Shown here one piece after another: positions 41,673 to 50,462 of a stretch of DNA of 64,000 bases. The position numbers and the translations under genes are program-made. Origin of the DNA: Opitutaceae bacterium (GTDB lineage Bacteria; Verrucomicrobiota; Verrucomicrobiia; Opitutales; Opitutaceae); the NCBI GenBank assembly GCA_028280945.1, contig JANQKV010000010.1:1-64000 (forward strand), given 5' to 3'. The first letter of the stretch is position 1. Each line of letters begins with the position of its first letter. The notes under the pieces were generated by a model. The model was not told the DNA's origin, ran no database searches, and saw only the letters and a program-made list of their open reading frames with translations.

Positions 41673-43844
41673 ATGGAAGACAAGCCGACTCCCGAAGAAC
41701 CGAAGAAAGACTTCAACAAACTCGATCTTACCCAGCTCGAGGGTTTCAGCTTCGGCACCGAATGGACCAAGGACGCTCCCCAACCAGACACCGGTCCTTC
41801 CCGCCGACGTGACGACCGTCCGCGTCGTGATGGTGGGCGGGATGATCGTCGCGATCGCCGGGGTTTCAAACGTTCCTCTGGTCCGGTTTCCGGTGGCGGG
41901 GGCAACCGTGACCGCCGTGGTGGCGGTGGTGGTTCGGATCGAGCCGATCGGGGGGGCGATCGTGGACGCCGGATGGGTGGCCCCAAGGGGGATCGCCGCG
42001 GTGGAGGGAACCAAGGGCCACAACCGCCCTATGTCAGCCCCTATTTTGATGTCACGTTTTACCCGGAAGACGTTAGTTTCGCCGCCCTTGCAAAAACGAT
42101 TCGATCGTCCGCGCGCACGTTTGAACTCTTCGACATCGCCAAGACGGTGATTGGGAAAAATGATCGATTTGTCGTGGTCGTCGAACGCAAGCCCGATCAA
42201 AAAACCGACCCTGACGAGAAAAAGCCGTTCCACGTCTGTCTGCTCGATGGCATGCCTTTCGAGTCCGAGGATGCGGTGATGAACCACGTGGTGCAGCACC
42301 ACCTCGAGCGTTTCTTCACGATTTCAGAAGAAGAAACCGAGCCGCCCAAGGGTTCGTTCCAAGTCATCAATAAATGCGGTGTGACAGGTGAGTTATTGGG
42401 ACCGCCCAACTATCACCGTTACAACCAGATCGTGCAGCAACACCATGCGACCCGACTCTCGCGAATGGATTTCGAGCGCTTTTCCAGTCGCATCGAGTCG
42501 GTGCGTGACGAAGAGGTCGTGCAGCAATGGTTGGACAGCATGAAGAAGGTTACGAGATTCACTTGGTGTGGAGATGGCAACGTGCCGGTTGACCTGACGG
42601 CCAAGAAAGCCGAGTCGGAATCGAGTCCGTCCCAAACTGCTCCGGTGGCAGAGGAAACACCGGCTGAGCCGCCTCCGGATACACCGGCCGAAACGGCTTC
42701 GACGGTTGTTGAGACATCCGAAACGGCTGAGTCCGGCACGGAACCCGCGCCCGTGGAGAACGAAGCCCCCGACTCCTCCGGCGTTTCGGACTCCACGGCC
42801 GAGCCGGGGCCGGTGTTCGATTCAACGACGGACGCAAAGGTTCACCTTATCACCCACGCACGCGACAAGGTGGTGCGCACCTACGAGCATTCCCGCTTCC
42901 ACGGTCGGATCCTCGACAACATGCCGGATGGGGAAATCAAGCGGTCCGTCATCGGTGCTCTCGAACGCCAGCGTCGGTTTCCTCTCGATACGGCCAACGC
43001 GCTGCGTGGCCGACTCCGTCGCGAGGGATTTACAATTTTCAAGAAAGGGTCGAAAGGGATCAGCTACGTGTCCGCGGTGAAGCGGAAGTTCCGTGTCGCC
43101 GGTCAGACTTTTGCCGACTCGATCAACGATCTTATCAATTTCATCGAGCAACACCCGATGGTGAAGGTGAGTGAGCTGACGGAGAAGTTTCTCGGCATCA
43201 CGCCTCCCGAATCTCCCGCCAAGAGTGGGGACGCGCCGACGGCCACCACTCCGGGCACCGTCTCACCGTTCGGTGAAGCCGATCAACCTCGCATCAAACG
43301 CATGCAGGTCGACCTTCGGTGGTTGGTGACCGAAGGTTACGTCACCGAGTTCATCGACGGTTCGCTCTTTGCGGCTGCGCCGATGCCTGCTCCGAAGCCC
43401 AAGCCTGCCGCCAAGGAGACTGCGCCAACCAAGCCTGCAACGGTCGAGACGGCTGCGCCCGCCGCTAACGAAAATCCGGCGGCGGGGAGTGCTCCGGAAG
43501 TGGCTGAGGCGACGACAGCTCCGGTTTCGGCTTCGGAACCTGCGCCTGAGCCGACTCCGGATCTGCCCGCCGAGGCGGCGGAACCGGCGGAACAGGAGAG
43601 CCTCGAGCCCGTTGCTGAGCCGCAGATTTCCGAACCCGAGGTGGGGGACACCCAGACGACTGAATCTTCGGTTGTCGAGGCTCCGTCGCCTGAGACTCCA
43701 CCATCGAAGGCTGAGGCCCCGGCTGAATCCAATCCCGAACCTCTGGAGCAGACCCCTGCGCCGAAGGCTGAGGTTGAGGATGAGTCAACATCTCCCGACA
43801 CACCCAAGTCGGACTCGGATACGCAGGACAAACCCACCGCTTAA
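41673..43844 (+). CDS. unknown RGG-rich protein with two conserved regions and Pro/Ala/Glu tail
   Basis: 723 residues. An Arg/Gly/Asp-rich segment (about 45-115; repeats of RRDD, GGGG, RGGDRG) is followed by a folded region (~118-310: [71 protein letters not shown]). After a Pro/Glu linker comes a second folded region (~385-560: [59 protein letters not shown]), and the last ~150 residues are Pro/Ala/Glu repeats. RGG segments bind RNA in many proteins; RNA binding is therefore my guess. I do not recognise the family. It shares a TTAA stop with tsaE. Confidence 0.8.
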   Translation: MEDKPTPEEPKKDFNKLDLTQLEGFSFGTEWTKDAPQPDTGPSRRRDDRPRRDGGRDDRRDRRGFKRSSGPVSGGGGNRDRRGGGGGSDRADRGGDRGRRMGGPKGDRRGGGNQGPQPPYVSPYFDVTFYPEDVSFAALAKTIRSSARTFELFDIAKTVIGKNDRFVVVVERKPDQKTDPDEKKPFHVCLLDGMPFESEDAVMNHVVQHHLERFFTISEEETEPPKGSFQVINKCGVTGELLGPPNYHRYNQIVQQHHATRLSRMDFERFSSRIESVRDEEVVQQWLDSMKKVTRFTWCGDGNVPVDLTAKKAESESSPSQTAPVAEETPAEPPPDTPAETASTVVETSETAESGTEPAPVENEAPDSSGVSDSTAEPGPVFDSTTDAKVHLITHARDKVVRTYEHSRFHGRILDNMPDGEIKRSVIGALERQRRFPLDTANALRGRLRREGFTIFKKGSKGISYVSAVKRKFRVAGQTFADSINDLINFIEQHPMVKVSELTEKFLGITPPESPAKSGDAPTATTPGTVSPFGEADQPRIKRMQVDLRWLVTEGYVTEFIDGSLFAAAPMPAPKPKPAAKETAPTKPATVETAAPAANENPAAGSAPEVAEATTAPVSASEPAPEPTPDLPAEAAEPAEQESLEPVAEPQISEPEVGDTQTTESSVVEAPSPETPPSKAEAPAESNPEPLEQTPAPKAEVEDESTSPDTPKSDSDTQDKPTA

Positions 43845-44290
43845 GCGGATCCCCTGAGGGAAATACGGTGCTCCCCCTCGGCGGCGATGCTGAGGTCGAG
43901 GTGCCAGGTCCCATGGGGAAGCCAGTCGGCAATTCGCTCCGGCCACTCAATGGCGGCAACCCAGGGACTGATGAGGAAGTCTTCCAACATCAGAGCCTCG
44001 ACTTGGTTCGCTCCTTCCAAGCGGTAGGCGTCCAAGTGAAGCAACCGGCCTCCCGGCCCGGAGTGGAGGGTGTAGAGATTGAAGGTGGGACTCGTAACAG
44101 GGTCCTGGATACCAAGCCCCCGGGCCAATCCTTGGACGAAGGTAGTTTTGCCGACGCCGAGATCTCCATGCAGCGCCAGCACACAATCAGGGGGTAATTC
44201 CCCGGCGAGTCGGTCCGCCAGACTTCTGGTTTGCTCCGCCGAAGAGGTGGTTACCCCGGCGCTAAGCTCCGCGCAGATGTTCGAAGCCAT
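43841..44290 (-). CDS. tsaE: tRNA threonylcarbamoyladenosine biosynthesis ATPase TsaE
   Basis: 149 residues from the ATG at 44290; a 15-codon longer start is possible. Walker [23 protein letters not shown] and LDAYRLEG and the EWPERI motif are typical of TsaE (YjeE). It works with TsaB and TsaD in the t6A37 modification of tRNAs reading ANN codons. It overlaps the end of thiL by 29 bases, and its stop shares TTAA (43841-43844) with the convergent RGG gene. Confidence 0.94.
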   Translation of the reverse strand: MASNICAELSAGVTTSSAEQTRSLADRLAGELPPDCVLALHGDLGVGKTTFVQGLARGLGIQDPVTSPTFNLYTLHSGPGGRLLHLDAYRLEGANQVEALMLEDFLISPWVAAIEWPERIADWLPHGTWHLDLSIAAEGEHRISLRGSA

Positions 44291-45227
44291 GGTAGGGGGA
44301 GAGATCGATTTCGTCGGCAAAGGGCGAGACGGCACGGGTTTTCACGAAGCGGCCGATGCACGTAAGGGGCAGGGCAAATTTTCGCTGCCAGCTGCGGATG
44401 AACGCTTCGGGTTTGGTGCGCCCCGCCACCGCGAACAAAAGCTCGTAATCCTCCCCGTCGGTCAATCCATGTTCGAGGGGGGGGCGTCCGGTCGTTTCGC
44501 TCAAATGATGGGCCGATCGGCTGATCGGAATCTGATTGGCGCTGAGCGCAATCCGGGTCCCCTTGGGGCAAAGGGCGTGGAGATCCCGGGCCAGGCCATC
44601 GCTCACATCCATCATCGCATGGACCTCCGGCCTGGCGCCCAGCCACTGACCTTCTTCAAGCCGAGGGGTGAATTTCCAATGCCACTCCAATCGGCTCCCA
44701 CCGAGCTTGCCGGTCACAAAAATCCAATCTCCAGATTTCGCGCCGCTGCGGGTGAGCACGCGATCCTTGGTGGCTTCTCCAATCATCGTGAGGGAGGCGT
44801 TGAAGCCTTCCTCCTGATGGGCGATGTCACCGCCGATCAGGGGCACGCGGTGCCGTCGGGCCAAGTTTCCCAAACTGCGGTAAAACTCGCGCAGCCACTC
44901 GATCTTGGTGCCGTTGCACAGTGCCAGGGCAATCACGGCGGCGCGCGGCCTGCCGCCCATCGCCGCGATGTCGCTGAGGTTGCGATTGAAAAGTTTGGCG
45001 CCTACTCCGCGAGGTGGAATGCGGTCGTCGAAATGTTCGCCGTAGATCACGGGATCAACCGTGATCAGCTGTTCCCGGGGAGTGCCGGCCAAGACAGCGC
45101 AATCATCGCCGATACCATGGGGGGATTTCGGCGTGGCACTGCCCAGCCACCGGCCGATTTCAGTAATCAACTTGGTTTCGCCGAGGGCGACTACGGAACG
45201 GGAGCGTTGGCGCGTAAACGGGGTCAT
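44262..45227 (-). CDS. thiL: thiamine-monophosphate kinase
   Basis: 321 residues. GIGDDCAVL (metal/ATP), [37 protein letters not shown] and DGEDYELLF are the ThiL motifs. It phosphorylates thiamine monophosphate to the diphosphate. In the reverse-strand series after the CPBP protease gene and overlapping tsaE. Confidence 0.94.
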   Translation of the reverse strand: MTPFTRQRSRSVVALGETKLITEIGRWLGSATPKSPHGIGDDCAVLAGTPREQLITVDPVIYGEHFDDRIPPRGVGAKLFNRNLSDIAAMGGRPRAAVIALALCNGTKIEWLREFYRSLGNLARRHRVPLIGGDIAHQEEGFNASLTMIGEATKDRVLTRSGAKSGDWIFVTGKLGGSRLEWHWKFTPRLEEGQWLGARPEVHAMMDVSDGLARDLHALCPKGTRIALSANQIPISRSAHHLSETTGRPPLEHGLTDGEDYELLFAVAGRTKPEAFIRSWQRKFALPLTCIGRFVKTRAVSPFADEIDLSPYHGFEHLRGA

Positions 45228-45259
45228 GGTGCAGCGGACTATCGACGCTGAAAAATCAC

Positions 45260-46108
45260 TCAGACTTCGACCCCGGCTAGCAAGAGCACAACCGTGTTTA
45301 AATTAAACAAACCGTGGGCAATGATCGGCACCGCAATGCGCCCCGTGCGTTCGTAAGCCACGGCGAACGCCACCCCCAGGACGAACAGCGGGCCAAAAGC
45401 GACCAGATTGCCGTGCAGCAGGGCAAAAATCAGCGCTGGCAAGGTATAGGCCAACCAGTCCGGGCATCGCGTCCGCAGGTAGCGAAACATCCCGGCTCGG
45501 AAGATGATTTCCTCGGTCATGGGGGCGATGATCACGGCCAGGGAAGTCAGACCCAGGATGGCGACCGGGCTTTCCGCTTCGGCAAATACGAAGACCAGCT
45601 CCTGCCGGGTGGTGTCGAAGCCGAGGGCATCAAGCGCCAACGTCCAGGCCACATTCACACCGGTCAATATCGGCAACACGGCGAGCAGGGTGATCAGGCC
45701 GGCGAGCCAAATGTTGAGCGGGCGGCGGGACGGGCGGACTTCGGTAACGCCCGCCGCGATCATTCGTTGCTTCATCGCCGCGGCCGCCACCCCGGCTCCG
45801 GCAAGCAAACCGACTTGAAAACCCGCCCCGAGAATCATGGCTTGGATTTCTTCGGAGACATTAATCGAACCCACGAGCACCTGGGCCCCGAGTTGGCCGG
45901 CGACGCCTGCGGCGATGACGATAAAAACGGCATACCCGAAGTCCCACCCGGTGATCTGCCAATGCGTGAGGGGACTGGGTTGTCGGCGCGCCTCCCGACC
46001 TCTCTGGCTGAATCCGATCCGCCACAGGACAAAAATCCCCGTCAGCAGCAGCACCAACTGGATCGTGAGGGCGACAATCAAGGGAGTGTCGAGTTCTTCC
46101 AAAGTCAT
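45260..46108 (-). CDS. CPBP family intramembrane glutamic endopeptidase
   Basis: 282 residues with about 7-8 membrane helices. The catalytic Glu-Glu motif is PMTEEIIFRAGMFRYL and the later His is in ALLHGNLVAFG, then FVLGVAFAVAYERTGRIAVPIIAHGLFN. These are Rce1-like membrane proteases, often linked to bacteriocin immunity or prenyl-protein processing; the role here is unknown. Between pyrC and thiL in one run. Confidence 0.92.
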   Translation of the reverse strand: MTLEELDTPLIVALTIQLVLLLTGIFVLWRIGFSQRGREARRQPSPLTHWQITGWDFGYAVFIVIAAGVAGQLGAQVLVGSINVSEEIQAMILGAGFQVGLLAGAGVAAAAMKQRMIAAGVTEVRPSRRPLNIWLAGLITLLAVLPILTGVNVAWTLALDALGFDTTRQELVFVFAEAESPVAILGLTSLAVIIAPMTEEIIFRAGMFRYLRTRCPDWLAYTLPALIFALLHGNLVAFGPLFVLGVAFAVAYERTGRIAVPIIAHGLFNLNTVVLLLAGVEV

Positions 46109-46150
46109 GGCCAGCGGGACAACGACAAGGCGGTGTTGCCGGAGAAATGA

Positions 46151-47446
46151 TCAGCGACGACGGATTCTCTTACCATCGAAGATGACCTTGCCGTCCACGA
46201 TCGTCGTCTTCACCCGACCCCGGAGTTGTTCACCATCCCACGGACTGTTGGAGGACTTGGAGTATCCGGCTTTCGCATCGTAGGTCCAAGTCTCACGGGG
46301 ATCGAAGAGACAAATGTCCGCGGCTGCGCCAACGGAGAGGGTGCCCGCCGGCAGGTCGAGGATGTCGGCGGGTTTGCGGGTCATCAGGTCGATCACTTTG
46401 CTGAGTTTAAATCGATTCTGCCGCACGAGCACCCCGAGGGTTACGGGCAGCGCGGTTTCCAAACCGATGATGCCGTTGGGGGCGTAATCAAACTCCTTGT
46501 CCTTTTCGTAGTCGGTGTGCGGTGCATGATCCGTTGCGATGATGTCGATCGTGCCATCCTTCAGGCCCGCGATAAGCTCTGCCTGGTCCTCCGCCGTGCG
46601 CAGGGGTGGATTCATTTTGAACTTCGGATCGTAGCCTTCGATGCAGGCGTCGGTCAGTGCCAGATGGTGTGGTGTGGCTTCGGCCGTGATCTTTACTCCG
46701 CGAGCCTTGGCGCGCCGGATGATCTCCACCGCGTTGCGCGAGGAAATGTGCTGCAAGTGGATGTGCGCGCCGGTGTAGGTGGAAAGAATCGCGTTGCGCG
46801 CGACGATGAGGTCCTCCGCGGCATTCGGCCAACCCCGCAGTCCCAATCGAGTGGATACGACGCCTTCGTTCATGACCGCTCCCTGGGTCATGGAATGGTC
46901 CTGGCAATGGTCCATCAGCGGGAGGTCGAACATCTTAGCGTATTCGCAGGCCCGGCGCATGAGCTCATTGCTTTGCACACAATCGCCGTCGTCGGTGATG
47001 GCGATGACACCGGCGCGGGCCAGCGATCCGATCGGGGCCAGCTTTTCGCCCTTCATGTCGGCGGTGATGCAGCCCGTGGGCAGCACCTTCACCACGGCGT
47101 CGCGCTCAATCACGTCCTTGATGTATTGGATCGTGCCGGTGTTGCTGGCGGGAGGTGCGGTGTTGGGCATGCAAACAACGGTGGTGAACCCCCCGGCGGC
47201 CGCACAATGGGTGCCGGTGGCGATGTTCTCCTTGTGGGTCTGGCCGGGCTCGCGGAAATGCACATGGATATCAACGAGGCCCGGGCAGGCCACCAGGCCG
47301 GCGGCATCGATGATCTTGGCTTTTTTCTTATCGGCTGTGGAAAGGGATTCGACGATTACGCCGTTCTTGACGAAGAGGTCGCCGTCACCTTCGCGCTTGT
47401 TGGCGGGGTCGATGACACGGGCGTTTTTGATCCAAAGGAAGGGCAT
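46151..47446 (-). CDS. pyrC: dihydroorotase
   Basis: 431 residues, type I. DIHVHFREPGQTHKEN has the HxH metal ligands, LMDHCQDHS a further His, and IATDHAPHT the catalytic Asp. It closes carbamoyl-aspartate to dihydroorotate. Directly downstream of pyrB by 44 bases and before a CPBP protease gene. Confidence 0.96.
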   Translation of the reverse strand: MPFLWIKNARVIDPANKREGDGDLFVKNGVIVESLSTADKKKAKIIDAAGLVACPGLVDIHVHFREPGQTHKENIATGTHCAAAGGFTTVVCMPNTAPPASNTGTIQYIKDVIERDAVVKVLPTGCITADMKGEKLAPIGSLARAGVIAITDDGDCVQSNELMRRACEYAKMFDLPLMDHCQDHSMTQGAVMNEGVVSTRLGLRGWPNAAEDLIVARNAILSTYTGAHIHLQHISSRNAVEIIRRAKARGVKITAEATPHHLALTDACIEGYDPKFKMNPPLRTAEDQAELIAGLKDGTIDIIATDHAPHTDYEKDKEFDYAPNGIIGLETALPVTLGVLVRQNRFKLSKVIDLMTRKPADILDLPAGTLSVGAAADICLFDPRETWTYDAKAGYSKSSNSPWDGEQLRGRVKTTIVDGKVIFDGKRIRRR

Positions 47447-47490
47447 GCTCTGAAAAACTGGGCCGGGGTGGCGTGAGGGCTGAAGTTGGG

Positions 47491-48435
47491 TCAGGGAGTT
47501 GGGGTAACGTATTCGGGCTGGCCGCCGGCGCAGAGGTAAAGGACCGCCATGCGCACCGCGATGCCGTTGGTGACCTGCTCGAGAATCACACTGCGTTTGC
47601 CGTCGGCGAGTTCGCTATCGATCTCGACCCCGCGATTGATGGGGCCGGGGTGCATGATGATCGCATCGGGATGCAGCCATTTGGCGCGATCCTTGTTGAG
47701 GCCAAACATCGAGGTATACTCGCCAATCGAAGGGAACATGCCGACGTTTTGGCGCTCGTGTTGTATTCTCAGCAGCATGACCACCTCGGCGTCGGCAAGG
47801 GCCTCTCGCAGATTGTGGGACACCTTGACACCCAGGCTTTCGAAGGGGGGCGGCACCAGAGTCGAGGGTCCGACCACGGTAACGTCGGCTTCGAGCTTGC
47901 GCAGGGCCTGAATGTTGGAACGGGCGACCCGGCTGTAGAGAATGTCGCCGAGGATCACAACTCGCCGGCCTTTCATTTCTCCCAGTCGCTCCCGCATTGT
48001 GAAGGTGTCGAGCAAACCTTGGGTGGGGTGTTCGTGCGCACCGTCGCCGGCATTGATCACAGGAATGTCGAGAATTCGGGACAGATAGAGGGGTGATCCC
48101 GGAGCGGCGTGTCGCATCACGATCATGTCCGCCTGCAGGGCGGCGATGTTTTCCGCCGTGTCCCGCAGCGATTCGCCCTTCGTGGTGGAGGACGATTTGG
48201 CGTCGAGGGAAATCACGTCGGCCGAGAGACGCTTGGCTGCCATGTCGAAGGCCATGCGGGTGCGGGTGCTGGGCTCCAGGAAGAGATTGACGATGGTTTT
48301 GCCCCGCAGGGCAGGGACCTTTTTGACGCTGCGGGTGAGGATCTTTTTAAACCCGGCGGCAGTGGTGTGGATTTGATCGAGCTCCCCGCGGGTGAGCTCC
48401 TCCAAGGTCAGAAGATGGCGGCGGTTCCAGGGCAT
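47491..48435 (-). CDS. pyrB: aspartate carbamoyltransferase, catalytic chain
   Basis: 314 residues. FLEPSTRTRMAF is the phosphate-binding STRTR loop and HPTQGLLD the HPTQ motif; PGPINRGVEI is the late aspartate-binding part. It forms carbamoyl-aspartate. No pyrI regulatory chain follows, but pyrR precedes it, as in Firmicutes-type operons. Confidence 0.96.
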   Translation of the reverse strand: MPWNRRHLLTLEELTRGELDQIHTTAAGFKKILTRSVKKVPALRGKTIVNLFLEPSTRTRMAFDMAAKRLSADVISLDAKSSSTTKGESLRDTAENIAALQADMIVMRHAAPGSPLYLSRILDIPVINAGDGAHEHPTQGLLDTFTMRERLGEMKGRRVVILGDILYSRVARSNIQALRKLEADVTVVGPSTLVPPPFESLGVKVSHNLREALADAEVVMLLRIQHERQNVGMFPSIGEYTSMFGLNKDRAKWLHPDAIIMHPGPINRGVEIDSELADGKRSVILEQVTNGIAVRMAVLYLCAGGQPEYVTPTP

Positions 48436-48460
48436 GAAAAATGGATGAGTCGGGCGGGTA

Positions 48461-48991
48461 TCAGGCTGACGGAGTGAGCACCTCCGCCCGATCGTTTTCG
48501 GGGGCGGTGGGGTCGAGATGCACCTTCACTTTTTGCCGGGCAGTGGTGTCGAGACGGAGTCCGCAATAATCGGCGGCGAAGGGGAGTTTGCGGCCGCCTC
48601 GATCGATTAACACGGCCAACTCCACCGCTGCCGGGCGTCCGTGATCAAACAGCTCGTTCAGGGCGGCGTTGAGGGTGCGGCCGGAGTGCAGCACGTCGTC
48701 AACCAGCACGACGGTTTTGCCGGTGACATCAAACGGGATGATGGTCGGACGGGACTCCTTGGGAATGGGATTGCGCCCGATGTCATCGCGGTAAAACGAC
48801 GTATCAAGTTCACCGGTCGGCACGGTTGGATCGACTCGCCGGGCAATCCGGCGATTGAGTTCCAGGCCTCCGTTGGCGATGCCAATAAAGCACAATCCCT
48901 GTGTGGTGGAGTGGCGGGATCGAAGGGCTTCCACCATGGAATCGATGGCGGCGTGGAGTTTGGGAGCGTCGAGAGTCAGCGGCGCGGGCAC
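48461..48991 (-). CDS. pyrR: PyrR: pyr operon regulator / uracil phosphoribosyltransferase
   Basis: 176 residues with a GTG start at 48991 (no better upstream start in frame). The PRPP motif is VVLVDDVLHSGRT. PyrR binds pyr mRNA leaders with UMP/UTP to cause attenuation and may also make UMP from uracil. Only 66 bases separate it from the acyltransferase stop upstream, leaving little room for a leader before pyrR; the binding site may be elsewhere or the regulatory role may be lost. Confidence 0.93.
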   Translation of the reverse strand: MPAPLTLDAPKLHAAIDSMVEALRSRHSTTQGLCFIGIANGGLELNRRIARRVDPTVPTGELDTSFYRDDIGRNPIPKESRPTIIPFDVTGKTVVLVDDVLHSGRTLNAALNELFDHGRPAAVELAVLIDRGGRKLPFAADYCGLRLDTTARQKVKVHLDPTAPENDRAEVLTPSA

Positions 48992-49057
48992 AAACGCGGG
49001 TTTTGAAGGCGCACCGCCGCAGGGTAAAGGGGGAAGTTCAATATTGACCCTCCTCCC

Positions 49058-50191
49058 TCACTCTCGGCTGAACTTGAAACGATCACGGAGGGACGTGCAG
49101 GGCAGCTCGAACCCACGATAAACCAGCGCGCTGAACCCAATGGTGAAGCCCCAGAACAGGAAAAATGCGATCCAGCCGACCACCGGGTCGCTGCTGTAAC
49201 CGGGCAGCCAACGCTCCGTCAGGAAACGCAGCACCAGCATGTGGCTGAGATACATGGCGTAGGACCAGTGCGCCAGATTGCGCGTCGCCGTATCGATGGG
49301 GGCAGCGCCCAGGGTGGCGTGGTGGCGACCCCAGGGGAGCAGCAGCCCGAAGCCGAGTGAGACGAGATTGAATCGCAAGGTGCCGGCGAAAATCTGTCCC
49401 TGCTCGGCTTCCGGCGCGAAGAGTCCGATGTAGGCCCAGCCCAAAACGACCAGACCGATCAGGGCCAACGGATGGCGGAAGCGGGCGAACCCCTCAGGGA
49501 AACGCAGCGACCACCAGGCTGCAAAAATCCCGACCATCATCGCATCAAATCGCGCGAGGGTGACCACTCGAGGTTCTACCTCCCATGACACCGCGGGATT
49601 GCCGTTTAGGTGCCAACGGAAAGCCGTGGATACCACATAGAACAGAAATCCGGCGCTCAGAAAGGCGACGTCCGAACGCCAGCGCAGACGGAGCAACAAG
49701 AAGATCGCGGCGGGAAACAGCAGGTAAAACCATTCCTCCACCGCCAGGCTCCAGGACTCGGGAAAAAAGAATACGCCGTAGTCCATGAAATTTTGGGTGA
49801 ACACCAGGTAACCGGCGAACCTGCCCCACGGCACGTCCTGGGGAAACACCCACAGGATCACGGCTAGGTTCAAGAAAAGGAAAAGAAAGTAGGCAGGGAG
49901 GGTGCGAAACCATCGCCGCGACCAGAAGCGGAATAGCTCAGTTGGCTGCCCCAGCGCTTCACCGGAGCGCAGGAGAATGCGTCCTATCAGGAATCCGCTC
50001 AGGACAAAAAACAACTCCACCCCGTAGAACCCGCCGTGGCCCAAGTAACCGAGGAGAAATGTCCAGCCGCCCAGATCGATCGGTGGCACGTGTGGATAGA
50101 GAAACACCAGACTGTGAGCACCCAGGACTCCGAAGATCGCGGCGCAGCGCAGCACATCGAGGCCAATGATGCGGGAGGATGATGCACTCAT
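49058..50191 (-). CDS. acyltransferase 3 family membrane protein
   Basis: 377 residues with about 10 membrane helices. It begins with IIGLDVLRCAAIFGVLGAHS and contains YGVELFFVLSGFLIGRILLRS and FYLLFPAAIF, characteristic of the OatA/ExoZ/NodX-type O-acyltransferases. It should acylate a surface sugar or peptidoglycan. Same strand as the pyr genes and 66 bases upstream; linkage may be accidental. A 19-bp degenerate palindrome at 50343 lies ~150 bases upstream. Confidence 0.92.
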   Translation of the reverse strand: MSASSSRIIGLDVLRCAAIFGVLGAHSLVFLYPHVPPIDLGGWTFLLGYLGHGGFYGVELFFVLSGFLIGRILLRSGEALGQPTELFRFWSRRWFRTLPAYFLFLFLNLAVILWVFPQDVPWGRFAGYLVFTQNFMDYGVFFFPESWSLAVEEWFYLLFPAAIFLLLRLRWRSDVAFLSAGFLFYVVSTAFRWHLNGNPAVSWEVEPRVVTLARFDAMMVGIFAAWWSLRFPEGFARFRHPLALIGLVVLGWAYIGLFAPEAEQGQIFAGTLRFNLVSLGFGLLLPWGRHHATLGAAPIDTATRNLAHWSYAMYLSHMLVLRFLTERWLPGYSSDPVVGWIAFFLFWGFTIGFSALVYRGFELPCTSLRDRFKFSRE

Positions 50192-50462
50192 GAGTCACGC
50201 GGTCTTCCTCTCCAAAGCGGCGAGGCAATCAAACCGAACGAGCAGGATGATTTGCCCCCCAAGCTGAGCAAGCCCCAACCCCGGCGCCCGGACTGCTCCT
50301 CGACGACACCTGCTGATTCCTCCAGTCATGGGATCCGACGTTTGTCACTTATTACGTGGCAAACTCGCCGTGGAGTCGCCGTGCGCAATCGTGCCGGAAA
50401 AGATGCCACCCCGCCAGCGAGGGCGGGGTGGCCAGATCCGCTAACAGACTCGACCCAGTGTG
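50192..50462. other. intergenic region with degenerate TGTCAC palindrome and a terminator
   Basis: 271 bases without a gene I can support. The segment 50340-50364 is an imperfect inverted repeat (GTTTGTCAC ... GTGGCAAAC, two mismatches) sharing 17 of 19 bases with the palindrome at 54945. A strong hairpin lies at 50405-50432. Confidence 0.5.
50405..50432 (-). terminator. terminator hairpin after the LamG/Ig-like gene
   Basis: GCCACCCCGCC (50405-50415) and GGCGGGGTGGC (50422-50432) form a perfect 11-bp stem. On the reverse strand it is 30 bases past the stop and followed by ATCTTTTCC, a weak T tract. Confidence 0.7.

Noticed and set aside
43337..43837. Ser/Gly/Ala-rich open frame opposite the tail of the RGG protein
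   Set aside because: A simple consequence of the Pro/Ala/Glu repeats on the forward strand.
44079..45251. 390-codon open frame opposite thiL and tsaE
   Set aside because: Covers two conserved genes on the other strand and shows no family signature.
46226..47476. 416-codon open frame opposite pyrC
   Set aside because: Mirror frame of a well conserved enzyme; no recognisable motifs.
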